Of a stretch of 60,000 nt of DNA, positions 32,067-43,862 are shown in pieces (positions within the stretch are counted from its first letter, which is position 1; every line of letters starts with the position of its first letter). The notes beneath the pieces were generated by a model. It made no database searches and was not told the DNA's origin. It was given only the letters and a program-made list of their open reading frames with translations. The position numbers were made by a program, and so were the translations under genes. The stretch comes from Prorocentrum cordatum. Lineage: Eukaryota; Sar; Dinophyceae; Prorocentrales; Prorocentraceae. The stretch is from positions 130,001 through 190,000 of the forward strand of contig CAUYUJ010018054.1 of NCBI GenBank assembly GCA_963575745.1, read 5' to 3'.

Positions 32067-32269
32067 CGCGAGGACACTACTGGAGGCCCGCTGCTCGACC
32101 CCCCCCCCGAGCAACGCCACGGGGCCACGCACGGGCCCCGCAGGGCCCCTGGCCCGAGCAACGCCACGAGGCCTCGCCAGGCCGCTGCGGGGGTCTGCAG
32201 GGCCCAGCGGCGTTGCTCGGAAGGTCCTTTCAGGGCTGTTGCGGAGCCCCACACAGGCCCCAAAGGGCG

Positions 32270-33850
32270 CACCCCTCTCACGGATCGTAGCCTTGGCCCC
32301 ACAGGGAGCTCCACCGAGGCTTGAGTTCGGCGCACCCTTCTCGAGGATCGTGGCTCAGGGAGCTCCACCGAAATTTGATTTCGGCACACCCCTCTCATGG
32401 AGCGTGGCTCTGGCCCCACAGGGAGCTCCACCGAGGCGTCATTTCGGCACACCCCTCTCGAGGATCGTGGCTCTGGCCCCACAGGGAGCTCCATCGAAGC
32501 TTGGTTTCGGCGCACCCCTCTCACGGATCGTGGCCCTGGTCCCACAGGGAGCTCCACCGAGGTTTCACTTCGGCACGCCCATCTCGAGGATCGTGGCCAT
32601 GGCCCCACAGAGAGCTCCACCGAAGTTTGATTTCGGCGCATCCCTCTCACGGATGGTGGCCCTGGCCCCACAGGGGGCTTCACCGAGGCTTCACTTCGGC
32701 ACACCCCTCTCGAGGATCGTGGCCTTGGTCCCACAGGGAGCTCCACCGAAGTTTGGTTTCGGCGCACCCCTCTCACGGATCGTGGCCCTGGCCCCACAGA
32801 GAGCTCCACCGAAGGTGGATGTCGGCGCATACTTCTTACGGAACGTGGCCCTGGCCCCACAGGGGGCTCCACCGAGGCTTCACTTCGGCACACCCCTCTC
32901 TAGGATCGTGGCCTTGGTCCCACAGGGAGCTCCACCGAAGTTTGACTTCGGCACACCCCTCTCTAGGATCGTGGCCTTGGTCCCACAGGGAGCTCCACCG
33001 AAGTTTGATTTCGGCGCACCCCTTTCACGGATCGTGGCCCTGGCCCCACAGGCAACTCCACCGAGGCTTCATTTCGGCACATCCCTCTCGAGGATCGTGA
33101 CCCTGGCCCCACAGGGGGCTCCACCGAAGCTTGTTTTCGGCGCACCCCTCTCACGGATCGTGGCCCTGGCCCCACAGTGAACTTCACCGAGGTTTCTTTT
33201 CGGCAGGCCCCTCTCGAGGATCGTGGCCCTGGCCCCACAGGGAGCTCCACCGAAGCTTGGTTTCGGCGCACCCCTCTCACGGATCGTGGCCCTGGCCCCA
33301 CAGGGGGTTCCACCGAAGCTTCATTTCGGCGCACCCCTCTCACGGATCGTGGCCATGGCCCCACAGGGAATTTCATTGAGGCGTCCCTTCGGCACACCCC
33401 TCTCGAGGATCGTGGCGCTGGCCCCACAGGGAGCTCCACCGAGGCTTTATTATTTCAGCGCACCCCTTTCACGGATCGTGGCCCTGGCCCCACAGGGGGC
33501 TCCACCGAGGCTTCATAACGGCACATCCCTTTCGAGGATCGTGACCCTGGCCCCACAGGGAGCTCCACCGAAGCTTGGTTTCGGCGCTCCCCTCTCACGG
33601 ATCGTGTCCCTGGCCCCACATGGAGCTCCACCGAGGCTTCATTTGGACACACCCCTCTCACGGATCGTGTCCCTGGCCCAACAGGAACTCCACCGAAGCT
33701 TGATTTCGGCGCACCCTTCTCACGGATCGTGGCCCTGGCCCAACAAGGAGCTCCACCGAGGCTTCATTTCGACACACCCCTTTCACGGATCGTGGCCCTG
33801 GCCCAACAGGGAGTTCCACCGAAGCTTGATTTCGGCGCACCCGTCCCACA
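32270..33850. repeat. 63-bp satellite, about 25 copies in two alternating types
   Basis: Each 63-bp unit has CTCTCACGGATCGTGGCCCT, GGCCCCACAGGGAGCTCCAC and CGAAGCTTGATTTCGGCGCA blocks. A second type has CTCTCGAGGATCGTGG and CCGAGGCTTCACTTCGGCAC. The types tend to alternate, giving a 126-bp higher-order unit. Because 63 = 3 x 21, frames stay open over hundreds of codons on both strands. No start context, domain or codon signal supports coding. Confidence 0.9.
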
Positions 33851-34014
33851 TGAGGAGGAGGAGGGAGGCGGAGCAATGAGGGGGACGACGCGGACCAGGT
33901 GTCAGAATCATACCGCGGGGGCAAGTGGCCTGTGGGCTCGTGACAGCCAAGCGTTCATACCGACGTTGCGTCTTGATCTGTCGATGCCAGCTCGGGGCAT
34001 TGAGGGATCCCACC

Positions 34015-35715
34015 GGATTATATAGAGACCTACAACACCCTACATGATTCCATAAGTCTCCTATAGGAATGCTACGGGATCCCTGCAGGGTCCTACAGGA
34101 TCCCATAAGAACCCGATAGGAATCTTGTTGGAATAAGGGTCCCTGCAGGGTCCTACAGGAGCCCATAGGACACACATGGGAATCCTGTAGGAATCCTTTG
34201 GGATCCCTACAGGGTCTTACAAGAGTCCAGGATAATCCTATGGGAATCCTTGAGACAACCTTTCTAGAATCCCTGCAGGGTCCGACAGGATTCCATCGGA
34301 ATACTATTGGAGTCCCATTGGAATCCTATGGGGTCCCTACAGGGCCCCCGAGGATTCCATTGGAATCCTATTGGAATCCGATTGGGAATCCTATAGGGTC
34401 CCTACAGGGTCCGACAGGATTCCATAGGAATCCGAATGGAATCCCAGTGATAATCCTTCAGGGTTCCTAAAGGGTCCTGCAGGATTCCATCGGCATCCTA
34501 TTGTAATGCTGCTGGAATCCTATGGGGTCTCTACCGTTTCCCACAGGATTCCATCGGAATCCTATTGTAATATCATTAGAAACCCATAGGGTCCCTAGAG
34601 GGCCCTACAGGATTACATAGGCAGCCTATTGGAATCTCACTGGAACCCCATAGGGCCCCTACAGGGTCCTACAGGATCCCATCGGAATCCCATTGGAATC
34701 CGATGGGGCTCCTAGTGGAAATCCTATAGGGTCCCTACAATGTCCTACAGGATTGCATGAACATCTTATTGTAATACTATTGGAACCCTATGGGATCCCT
34801 GCAGGGTCGTACAGGTTTCCATGGGAATCCGGTTAGAGTCTCATTGGGAACATGTAGGTTCCCTACAGGGTCCTACAGGATTCCATAGCCATCGTATTGG
34901 AATCTCACTGGAAACTCATAGGGCCCCTACAGGGTCCTACAGGATCCCATCGGGATTCAATTAGATTCGGAGCGGAAATCCTATAGGGTCCCTACAGGGT
35001 CCGACAGGATCCCATAGACATCCAATTGTAATGCTACTGGAGTCCGATGGGATCCCTACAGTTTCCTACAGGATCCCGTAGGAATCCTATTAGAACCTCA
35101 TTGGAAACGCATAGGGTCCCTACAGGGTCCTACAGGATTACACAGGAACCCTATTGGAATCCCATTGCAATCCCATAAGGTCCTTACAGGCTCCTACAGG
35201 GTTCCATCGGAATTCCATTGGAATCCGATGGGGATCCTATTGGAATCCTATAGGACCCCATACAGAGCCCTACAGGATTCCATAGGCTTCCAATAGGGAT
35301 CCTATTTGGGGTCCTATAGGATCCCTACAGGTCCTACAGGATTCCATCGGATTCCAATAGGAATCCTATTGGGGTCATTTTGGGTCCTTATAGGATCCCT
35401 CCAGTGTCCTACAGGATTCCATAGGAACCCTACAGGAATGCTATAGGATCCATACAGTCCTACAGTATTCCATAGGAATCCGATTGTAATACTATTGGAG
35501 TCCTATGGGATCCCTACAGGGTCTTACAGGATTCCGTAGGCTTCCTATGGGAATCCTATAGGACCCCTACGGGATTCCATAGCAGACCTATAGGAATGCG
35601 AGGGGGGCCCTATAGGATCCCTACAGAGTCCGACAGGATTCCACTGGAACCCTATAGGAATCGTATAGGATCCCTACAGGGTCCTGCAGGATTCCATAGG
35701 AGTCCTATAGGGAGG
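34015..35715. repeat. Degenerate GGATTCC-type satellite (unit about 64 bp)
   Basis: About 1.7 kb consists of TACAGGGTCCTACAGGATTC, CATAGGAATCC and TATTGGAATCCTATAGGGTC variants, with a spacing of roughly 60-65 bp in the clearer part. Many segments are near-palindromic (GGATTCC / GGAATCC). Stops are frequent and no long frame exists. Confidence 0.85.
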
Positions 35716-35960
35716 AGGAGCTGGCCTCGCTGTCGCGCGGTCGGTTTTCGGACACAGGAGTGCGCGGGGAACAGTAAGGGAGCCCACGGAGATTCGGAAA
35801 CACATATCGATTTACGTCAGCGTATGGCAGAGGTGATGCGCGTTGCTCCCCCCCCCCCCCCGGGGGCAACAACTGCAACGTGTGGCCTGGGGGAGTGCGC
35901 TCGCCCCGTGGGCGAGGACACCGCCACGGGCCCCGCCGGGGTGGCCTGAGAGGTTGTCTT
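35716..35960. other. Spacer; no gene seen
   Basis: About 240 bp of mixed sequence precedes a GTT tract. Its end (GGACACCGCCACGGGCCCCG) resembles the sequence after the GTT tract near 32070-32150. Confidence 0.4.
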
Positions 35961-35964
35961 TGCG

Positions 35965-36014
<50 letters not shown>

Positions 36015-36915
36015 CGTGTTGTTGTTGTTATTGTTGTTGCTGTTATTGTTGTTGTTGTTGGTGTTGTTGTTGTTGTTGAACATTATTAATTCTAAAGAAT
36101 AATTATTGTTGGGCCCCCTGGTGCACGCCCCCCCCGCCGCGCCTAGGCCGCAGCCACGTTTTCATCATTTTCGTGAGGAAGCCTCAGGTAATTCGATGGA
36201 TCCAGATCCGGTTGTTTTGTTCCCCCCCGCTTTCCCTTGCAAAAAACACTATAAAATGAAATTTCTTGTTCTAATATATCAAATTTCAAGAATCCCTTGC
36301 AAAAAATAAGGTAAAGTGGACATTCGCGCGCGCAAGACGAAATCCTTCCAAAAGCTTAGTGTTCGGAGCGATTTTAACATAAAAACATCAAAAAACCAAT
36401 GGTTTTTCAACAAAAAAATGTCAAAATCTCATCCCGCGCGCTCTTGCGGATTCGTAGGAAACCCAACACTTTTTAAACATTTCTGTCAAACGGGCTTTTG
36501 CGAGCAACTTTTTCGAACTTCTGCGACAACGGTTGCGCACCTGCCAGGGCCATCATCCCTGTCAAATAATACCATGCGGGACACATTCGTTTTTTCTTCG
36601 CGCGCGCACGCCGAAATTTCCAAAAACCATTGGGCTTCTGTGGGTTAACAAGGCTTAACAACTTCTGTGGGTGTACGAACGTAGGCTTAACAACTTCTGT
36701 GGGTGTGTACTCCACGCCAGTGTAGTAGCCACGGTCGTCCGCAGGCCACGAAGTGAAGTGTCCGAACGTCATAGGGCGGGAAGCTGGGTGTGGGTGGTGG
36801 CGAAGAGTCGTGTGGATATTTGGTAGAGCTTGCACTGCCCCCCCACAAAGTGGGGGTATTGGCTGGCGTCGCATGAAAACCCTGGCACTGGTGAGAACAC
36901 TGAGCGTTCGGGTAA
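35961..36915 (+). repeat. (GTT)n and module C, copy 2
   Basis: The GTT tract (35964-36077) is followed by GAACATTATTAATTCTAAAG, one AT-rich unit (about 36260-36500) and the CACGCCAGTGTAGTAGCCAC segment. It ends TTCGGGTAAAGTGATT before (GTT)n. Confidence 0.8.
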
Positions 36916-36919
36916 AGTG

Positions 36920-36973
<54 letters not shown>

Positions 36974-37950
36974 GAATTTCCATTTCTGAAAAATCATTAT
37001 TGTTGATCCCCCACTGGTGCAAATTGTTTTTTCAATCAAAGTGCGCCCCTCGACGCTCGCATCCTGTTTTTTGACAATGCAAGTCTTTGTGCTCAAACTG
37101 GGCCCCTGGCCCCCTGGGTTACAACAGCAACGGCTCCCGCTTGTGATTTCCTTACAATTTAGCCAAGACCCCCGCCCCTTCCTAAGACTTCCTCGCGTTT
37201 TATTCAGGAGCCGCGCTCTCGCTTGGGACTTCCCATAATTCATTCAGGAATCGCTCTCCCGGCGCTCTGGAGTCGCGCTCTCGCTGGAGATTTGCTTGCA
37301 ATGTACTGACGAATAGCGCCCTTGGGTTTGATTTTCTTATAATTTGCTCAAGCGCCACGCTCCCGACACCCAGGCGCCCAGGAGTCGCGCTCGTAGTGGC
37401 CCCATGGGCATGCCCTTCGTGGCCCCGCTGTCGCCGTTTGCGGCCCCTTCATTATCCTACGTGGCCCAGTTGCTACACTAAGTGGCCCCATCGTTGCCTT
37501 CTGTGGCCCCGCATTATCTGCCCTTCGTGACCCCCGCTCGTTCGCACTCTTCGTGGCCCCATACGCATTCCCTTCGCGTCCCCGCTGCCGCCCTTCGTGC
37601 CTACTTCGTGTCCTTCGTGGCCCTGCTGTCGTTTTCTCTCGCTCTCGTTTGCGCTCGTCGTCGCCGTCGTCGCCGTCGTCGTCGACGTCGTCGTCGTCGT
37701 GGTCGGTCCCCTGTCAGTCTTTCTTGGGGTCGGGTCGACGGTCCGCGGCCGCCCCGCCGATCAGCGCTGCCGCTGGCCAGGCCGACGGTCCGCGGCCGCC
37801 CCGCCGCTTGCCGGGGCCCAGCCTGCAGGGAAGAAAAGTATACGCCCCAAAAGGGTTCGATGAAAGACGAAGATGGCGGGTATCGAGGGTTCGGGAAATA
37901 CGCGTTATTGGCCACTCGAGCAGGTAAGGGCGAACAGTCTTGAAATCATT
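36916..37950 (+). repeat. Module A, copy 4 (short)
   Basis: (GTT)n (36919-36974), GAATTTCCATTTCTGAAAAA, CTCCCGCTTGTGATTTCC-type sequence, a reduced 21-bp repeat (37390-37620), the GTCGTC tract and the AGGGCGAACAGTCTTGAAAT end. Confidence 0.85.
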
Positions 37951-38918
37951 GTTGTTGTTGTTGAATTCTCATTCTTGAAGAATAATTATTGTTGATCCCC
38001 CACCACCGGTGCACATCGATTTTTTTCGATTGAAGTGCCACCCCCGGGGCTCGCACCTTGTTTTTTCTGAAGGAAAGTCTTCCTGCTCAAACTGTGCCCC
38101 TGCCCCCCGGGCTACAACAACAACGGCTCCCACCCGAGATTTCCTCTATTTTTACTCAGGACCCCCGCTCCCGCCTGAGACTTCCGCGCAATTTACTCAG
38201 GAAAGGCGCTCCCATTTAAGACTTCCTCGCAATGTAATCAAGACCCCCGCTCCCGCCTGAGACTTCCGTGCAATTTACGTGGGAACGGCGCTCCCGCCTG
38301 AGACTTCTTCGAATTTTACTCAGGACCCCCGCTCCTGCCTGACATTTTCCCGCAATTGACTAAGGAACGGCGCTCCCGCCTGAGACTTCCTCGCGATTTA
38401 GTGAGGACCCCCGCTCCCGCCTGAGACTTCCGTGCAATTTGCTCAGGAACGGCGCTCCCGCTTGAGACTTCCGCGCAACTTAGTCAGGGCCCCCGCTCCC
38501 GCCCGAGATTTCCTTACAATGTACTCAGGACTGCGCTCTCGCGTGCGACGCCCTCACAAATTATTCTGGAATTGCGTTTCGGCGCTCAGGAACCACGCGC
38601 GCGCCAAGGACGCCTTCACAACGTGGTATCTTCCCTCTTCCTTCGTCCTTCCCCCTCCCCTTCCTCCCACTCTCCCTCGTTCTTCCCCTCCTCCTCTTGC
38701 AGGGCCCGCGCCAATTCCAATGGCGGGCAGAGAGATGTACGCCCCCGAAGGATTGTCCGCCCGTTCCGGTTTGCCCGTACGTCTAAGCCCGCCGGCCCCA
38801 GCAAAGAGAAATATTCCCCCCGAAAGGGGTGTGATCGAAGACGAAGAGGGCGGGCTTCGAGGGTGTAGGGTATACGTGTTGAATGACCCGCGGGCAAGTA
38901 AGAGCGCACAGCCTTAAA
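37951..38918 (+). repeat. Module B, copy 2
   Basis: A short GTT tract, then GAATTCTCATTCTTGAAGAA and a CCCGCCTGAGACTTCC minisatellite of about 43-bp unit (38130-38520, richer than in copy 1). The GCAGGGCCCGCGCCAATTCC segment follows, and the end is GCGCACAGCCTTAAAATG before (GTT)n. It lacks the long polypyrimidine tract of copy 1. Confidence 0.8.
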
Positions 38919-38922
38919 ATGG

Positions 38923-38953
<31 letters not shown>

Positions 38954-39330
38954 CGTTGTTGTTGTTTTTGTTGGTAGTGGTGGTGGTGGTGTTGTTGTTG
39001 TCGCCGTCCCACCCGCGACCCACCCGCGACCCACCCCGCGACCCACCCCGCGACTCACCCCGTGACCCACCCCGCGACCCACCCGAGACCCACCCGCTAC
39101 CCATTGCGACCCACCCCGCGGCCCACCCTGCGATCCACCCCGCGACCCACCCCGCGACCCACCCCGTGACCCACCCCGCGATCGACCCCGCGACCCACCC
39201 CGCGACCCACCCGAGACCCACCCGCTACCCATTGCGACCCACCCCGCGACCCACCCCGCGACCCACCCCGCGACCCCCCGGCGACCCACCAGCGACCCAT
39301 CCGCGACCCACCCGCGACATACCCAAATTG
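38919..39330. repeat. (GTT)n then a CGACCCACCCCG 12-bp minisatellite
   Basis: GTT tract at 38921-38999, then about 27 copies of a 12-bp (sometimes 11-bp) CGACCCACCCCG unit. A longer block (GAGACCCACCCGCTACCCAT) occurs twice, 126 bp apart. Confidence 0.9.
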
Positions 39331-39477
39331 GTTTAACGAAAAAATCGATTCCGGCGGTGGGATTGTTATATAATGTGTTAAACTTTGGCGCCTGCGGCGG
39401 GCTTTTCCGAAGTCTTGCAAGCTGCTGACGTCCCCACCGCCCCCATCACTCTTATCCGCATTTGCGGGGTGTTACGG

Positions 39478-39528
<51 letters not shown>

Positions 39529-39565
39529 GCATGCATGCATGCATGCATGCATGCATGCATGTATG
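39478..39565. repeat. (TA)n and (GCAT)n microsatellites
   Basis: TA repeats (about 39480-39522), then GCATGCATGCAT (39529-39560). Confidence 0.95.
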
Positions 39566-39730
39566 TGTATGAATATGGATGTATATGTGTACGAACAGTG
39601 TTATATATTTCTATATGACCGTATACGGACCTTTGTGGCCATACCCTTTAAGCCACGTGAAAACGCACGCCGTCTCCCCTCCGTTTCATAGCTGTTCTGG
39701 CTAAGCCAGACTCCGAGCGCGCAGGCGCGC

Positions 39731-40560
39731 ATGCCCCGCCGCAGCCGCTCGCGGCGGCAGGCGCGCTGGCGCGACCGGGTGGGGATCCTGGCGCGGCTCC
39801 CAGCCTGGGGCCTCCGCCTGCTGGAGCAGGCCCTGGAGCGCGCGGGCGGGCGCGCGGCGGCCCTCCGCGCGGAGCTGGGGCATCTCCGAGCGGTCGCGCG
39901 GCTCCTGGGGCAGGCGCTCGCGGAGGCCGAGGAGCTTGGGGCGCCCGAGCCCAGCTGGCGAGACGCCACGGCCGCTCGGCGGAGCCATGGCCGAGGCGGG
40001 CCCCGGCGACGCGGACGGGCTGCTGGGCGAGCCGGGGTCGCAGGAGCTGGAGGAGGCCGACGAGGGCGAGGGCCCCGTTGCGGCAGCTGCGCAGCCCGAA
40101 CCCATCGTCATCGAGGCGCGCGAAATCTACTAGAGCACGGGGTTCGACCGTGCTGGAGCGGAGCAGTGCAGCTTTGTGTGGCAGGCGCTGCGGGTGTCCC
40201 AGGGCCCGGGGCAGTTCTTGTGGCCGCGGTTTTTGTTCAGCGACGACGCGCACTGGGATTGGTGGACGAGTTTCCCAGGAGCCGCGGGGGCCATCCGAGA
40301 GGGCGCCCTGCTGCGCATCTGCACCGAGGAGCCGTGCAACGTGGACGCCCTCCCTCGGAACTGCCAGGAGGTGGTGCACGTCAGGGATGCGGTGCGGCTG
40401 GACCTGACGACGGTGGCCGACGGGTACGCGCAGCGCCTGGAGCACAACCCCGGGGCGATGTGGCCCGCGGACCTCCTGGGCGTTCGCGGCGGCGGCGCTG
40501 CGGCGCGCTGCTCGGCGGGGACCAGCCGCGCCCAGCCGAGGTCAAGCTGCGCGCAAGCGA
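39731..40560 (+). pseudogene. DIRS-like element, N-terminal gag-like region
   Basis: An Arg/Ala-rich frame begins MPRRSRSRRQARWRDRVGIL and is helical (LLEQALERAGGRAAALRAEL). A second frame (39936-40133) is acidic and ends in a stop. A third (from 40140) reads CSFVWQALRVSQGPGQFLWP, then VDALPRNCQEVVHVRDAVRL. The text moves between frames, so several shifts are present. No domain is recognised. The position before the clear gag-like part suggests a structural protein. Confidence 0.4.
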
Positions 40561-40572
40561 GGCCTGGGCGAG

Positions 40573-41574
40573 GTGCTCGCCGAGAGAGTTGCCGAGGTCG
40601 CTCGGCTCCCGGGCGCGGAGCCCCCGCGCGGCTCGCGCGAGCCTGCGCCTGCGCCGCTGGCCGACGGGGGCGAGGCAGGAGGCGGATCGCGGGAGTTGGC
40701 GGCAGCCCTCATGGCGGCGATGAAGAGCTCGGCTGCGCAAGCCGCCGCAGGAGGAGAGATACTTCCGCTGCCTCGGACCCCCATCGGCGCGGGGGGTGGC
40801 GGCGGCCTGCGGCGGGGCCTCGCCGCCAAGCGCGCCTACTGCAGGAAGCTCGCGCAGGAATCGCCTGGCGGGTTGAGCGAGCCCGCGGCCGGGCAGATGG
40901 CGGATCTCTTCGGGGCGCTCGAGGGGGGCGCGCCCGTGGACCCGACTTCGGCGCCGGCGCTGCGCTACCTGCTGACGGTCTGCCTGCCGCAGGGCCCAGC
41001 GCGGCAGATCGGCGACCCGATGTTCCGCGAGCTGCGGGCCCTCGCGGAGGCGATCGACCTCCTCCTGCAGGGCAAGGCGCAGCACGCGCTGGACGTCCCG
41101 GCGCAGGTTGCGATCAGCGACGGGCACTGGGACGCGGCGAAGTGGCTGGAGCTGGCCCCCGCGGGGGACGAGCCGACCGCGCTCAGACACGAAGAGGGGG
41201 AGATGATCCGCAGCATCGAGTGAGGCGAGCTGAGGCTGGAGGAGCTCACGGCTCGCCTGCGGGAGCCCGCCGGGAGGGGGCGCGCCCGCGGCTGGCGCCT
41301 CTTCCTGCTGGCCATGCGGGGAGGGGACTCCCCCCCCCCAGCAGCGCGGGGCCCTGTCGGCCGCCCGCCCGAGCGAGAGGCCGCGCCGAGGCCCGGGGGC
41401 AAGGCCGCTCCGAGAGGCCCCGAGCAGCGGGTCGCCAGGCTCGACGGGGTGCCCCTCGCCTTCGAGACCGCGATGGCAGCGCGCGCCGAGAAGGAGGGCG
41501 AGAGCGCGAAGGTGTACAGGACTCGACTGCTGGGGCTCAGCAAGGACAGCAAGCCGCCGCCCGCGCGGAAGTGA
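40573..41574 (+). pseudogene. DIRS-like element, gag-like ORF with one in-frame stop
   Basis: One frame is interrupted only by TGA at 41221-41223. The first part has LRRGLAAKRAYCRKLAQESP, then LRYLLTVCLPQ, FRELRALAEAIDLLLQGKAQ and SDGHWDAAKWLELAPAG, all helix-rich and well conserved in character. After the stop, the same frame continues LEELTARLREPAGRG and a basic tail. It resembles the gag-like ORF that precedes RT in dinoflagellate DIRS-type elements as I recall them. No zinc knuckle is visible. Confidence 0.55.
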
Positions 41575-41599
41575 GGCCCGCTGGGCCTTGCAGCGTAGC

Positions 41600-42240
41600 A
41601 GGCGCGATGCTCGACTTGGAGGAGTTCGCGGCGCGGTCCCCGGCCTGTGGCAGCGGGCCGTTGCTGGTGTCTGAGGACTGCCCCTGGCTGGAGGCGGAAG
41701 AGGTAAAGGGCCGCCGCGCGGCTGGAGCGCCTCCGTGCGGGGGGCAGTAGCGGGGGCTGGCGAGCAGTTCCTTTGACGAGAGTGGTGCAGCAGGCTGCGC
41801 GGCTGGCGCGCGCGGGCTGCCGGCGCCCCCGACCGACCCCTTGCGGGAGCGCGACCCCCGACGCAGGAGCGCAAGCGCAACGGGGCGAGCCGCCGCGGGA
41901 CATCGGCGAGTGGCGCTCAGGAGTCACGGCGCGCTTCGGCACGACCATGTCCGGGGTCGACATGGCGGTCCACGTTGTGCAGCTGGTGCAAGACCACCCT
42001 GGCAGCTTCGGAAGACTCTGCAGGCAGTGCCCAACACACTTGACCACGCTTAGATGGAGCGGGAGGCGCGTTCGCGACTTGCTGCCGCTACCCCTGCCAG
42101 ATATGGAACCTGTCAGGCATGGTCAACCAGCCAGAGGGCAGGCCGCGCGCCGAGCAGCCGCCCCGTCGCGCGTCAGGTCGCTTAGGACGCGTGGCTGCAC
42201 GTGGTCGCCCTGAACTACATCTGCTGAACTACTGCGGCCG
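41600..42240 (+). other. DIRS-like element, linker region between gag-like part and RT
   Basis: Short frames only. One (41773-42213) includes SGVTARFGTTMSGVDMAVHV, then VQLVQDHPGSFGRLCRQC. The next useful text (PELHLLNYCG, near 42215) is in another frame. It probably encodes part of the polyprotein upstream of RT. No domain recognised. Confidence 0.4.
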
Positions 42241-42279
42241 ATGCAGCGAGGCCTAGAGGCGCCACCCGACCCTCTTGCT

Positions 42280-43860
42280 CTCCCAGCAGCGGACGATGCG
42301 GTTCCTGCGCGAGCGAGTCGCAGCCTTTGTCGGGGACCCGATCGACTAGGTTAGCGCGCCCGCGGCCGACGAGGCACTCAGCGGGGCGACGGTCGACTGC
42401 GCGGGGGAGCCGGTGGCCAAGACATTGCCGCGCGCGCTCGCGGAGCTGGCGCCCGGGCTGCCCAGGGCGGAGCGCGCCGCGACGCTGGATGCGCTTGACC
42501 ACGTGGGGCCCGCGATAGCAGAGTGGCTCGCCTGCCCCGAGAAGGCCCTGCTACCCGAGGCGCAGTGGCCCAACCCGATGCCGAGGGCGAGGGTCAACGC
42601 GGAGAGCGAGGCCGACTGGCGCGACCTTGCGGTGCACCTCGTGAGCCTCGGGGCGGTGCTCCCGGAGGACGAGCTGATCAGGGTCCGGGGCGAGTCGCTG
42701 CTCATCGGTCTCTTCGCCGTGGAGAATAATGGCCAGACTGGGCCATGAGCTAAGCGGGCCACCAAGCTGATCCTCAACATGGTGCCAGGCAACGCGCCCC
42801 TGAAGCCGCACGTGGGGGAAGCCGAGGTCCTGGCGGCCTCAATGACGCGGGTGTCGCTGTACATCCCCGAAGGGAAGCTCACGCTGTGGCTAGGCGACGA
42901 CCAGAAGGGGGCCTTCTTCGCGTGGAGGGCCCCAGCAGCCTGCCACCCCTACATGGCGCTGGGGATGCCGCTCCCTGGGGCACTCTTCGGGCGGCCCGAG
43001 CGCGTCGTCAACTTGCGTCGGCCGTCATCGCGATGGGCTGGATGCTGGCCGTGCCTGCGCACCAGCACATCCACAGCAGGCTGCGCCGCCTGTCGCCGCC
43101 CGCTGGAGCGGGGCTGCCCATCGAGCTGGAGTGGCGGAAGGACGACTTGCGCCCCATCGCGCCTGCAGCGGCCAGGATGCGGGCAGGTGGCAGGTCCTCG
43201 TCGACGAGTTCGATGCCCCGGAGATCGTCGAGGAGAAGCGGGCCCGCCAGCTGCTCGGCACGGAGTCTCCAACGGCGCGCGCGGGACAGCTACCGGCGCG
43301 CGGGGGTCGCCTACTCGTCGGAGAAGGCGCACTTGCGACAGTTGCGCGTTGAACGCATGGGCGCAGACGTGGACGGGGAGAGCGGCAGGCTGGCGGGGCC
43401 CAGGGACAAGCTCCTCGCCACCGCCGCCCTCTGCCTCGCGACCCTGGCGGAGGACCTCGTGCCGTGGAGGCTCTGCAGGACGGTCCTCGGGAAGATGGCG
43501 CGGGCCTTCGAGTTTCGGAGGCCGCTCTTCTGCCAGCTGAACGCGATATGGGCTTTGTCCACGTCGCGGACGTCGGCGTGGTACAAGGCCGATATGGTCG
43601 AGGAGCTGATCTTGAGCATCATGCGGCTGCCCACCGCGGCTACAGCCGCATTGACGGCATGGCCGCCGTGTCCGACGCCTCCGAGTTCGGAGGAGGCGTT
43701 TGCGTGCCCACGGGCTTGAGGCGGGACGCCAAGCTGGCGCTCGGCGACATCACGGAGCACTTCGGCGTCGGCGCGCGGCTTCTCAACATGCCAGCCGACC
43801 CGCAGCGTCCGCGGATGGCTTCGAGCCCGCGCGCACCCCGAAGGGAATCGTGCCCAAGGT
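42280..43860 (+). pseudogene. DIRS-like reverse transcriptase and start of RNase H, frameshifted
   Basis: In the first frame (42413 onward, with a TGA at 42746-42748) the RT reads RATKLILNMVPGNAPLKPHV, then LTLWLGDDQKGAFFAWRAPA, the motif A region. A shift near 43000 leads to VIAMGWMLAVPAHQHIHSRL and LELEWRKDDL-like text. A further shift leads to WQVLVDEFDAPEIVEEK (about 43188), where the catalytic Y-x-DD box would be and now reads VDE. The thumb and connection follow (YSSEKAHLRQLRVERMGADV). Near 43650 RIDGMAAVSDASEFGGGVC carries the first RNase H aspartate. At least two frameshifts and a stop make it inactive. Confidence 0.75.
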
Positions 43861-43862
43861 GC

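Noticed and set aside
31663-33180. 505-codon frame over the GTT tract and the 63-bp array
   Set aside because: Poly-Leu/Val followed by a 21-residue repeat, with equivalent long frames on the other strand; explained by repeat phase.
39005-39325. Proline-rich protein frame (PRDPP repeats)
   Set aside because: Comes from a 12-bp minisatellite next to a GTT microsatellite; no gene context.
39681-39702. Possible spliced-leader relict before the DIRS-like element (TAGCTGTTCTGGCTAAG)
   Set aside because: Only about 15 of 21 positions match with a gap, which is near what searching a GC-rich window by eye could give.
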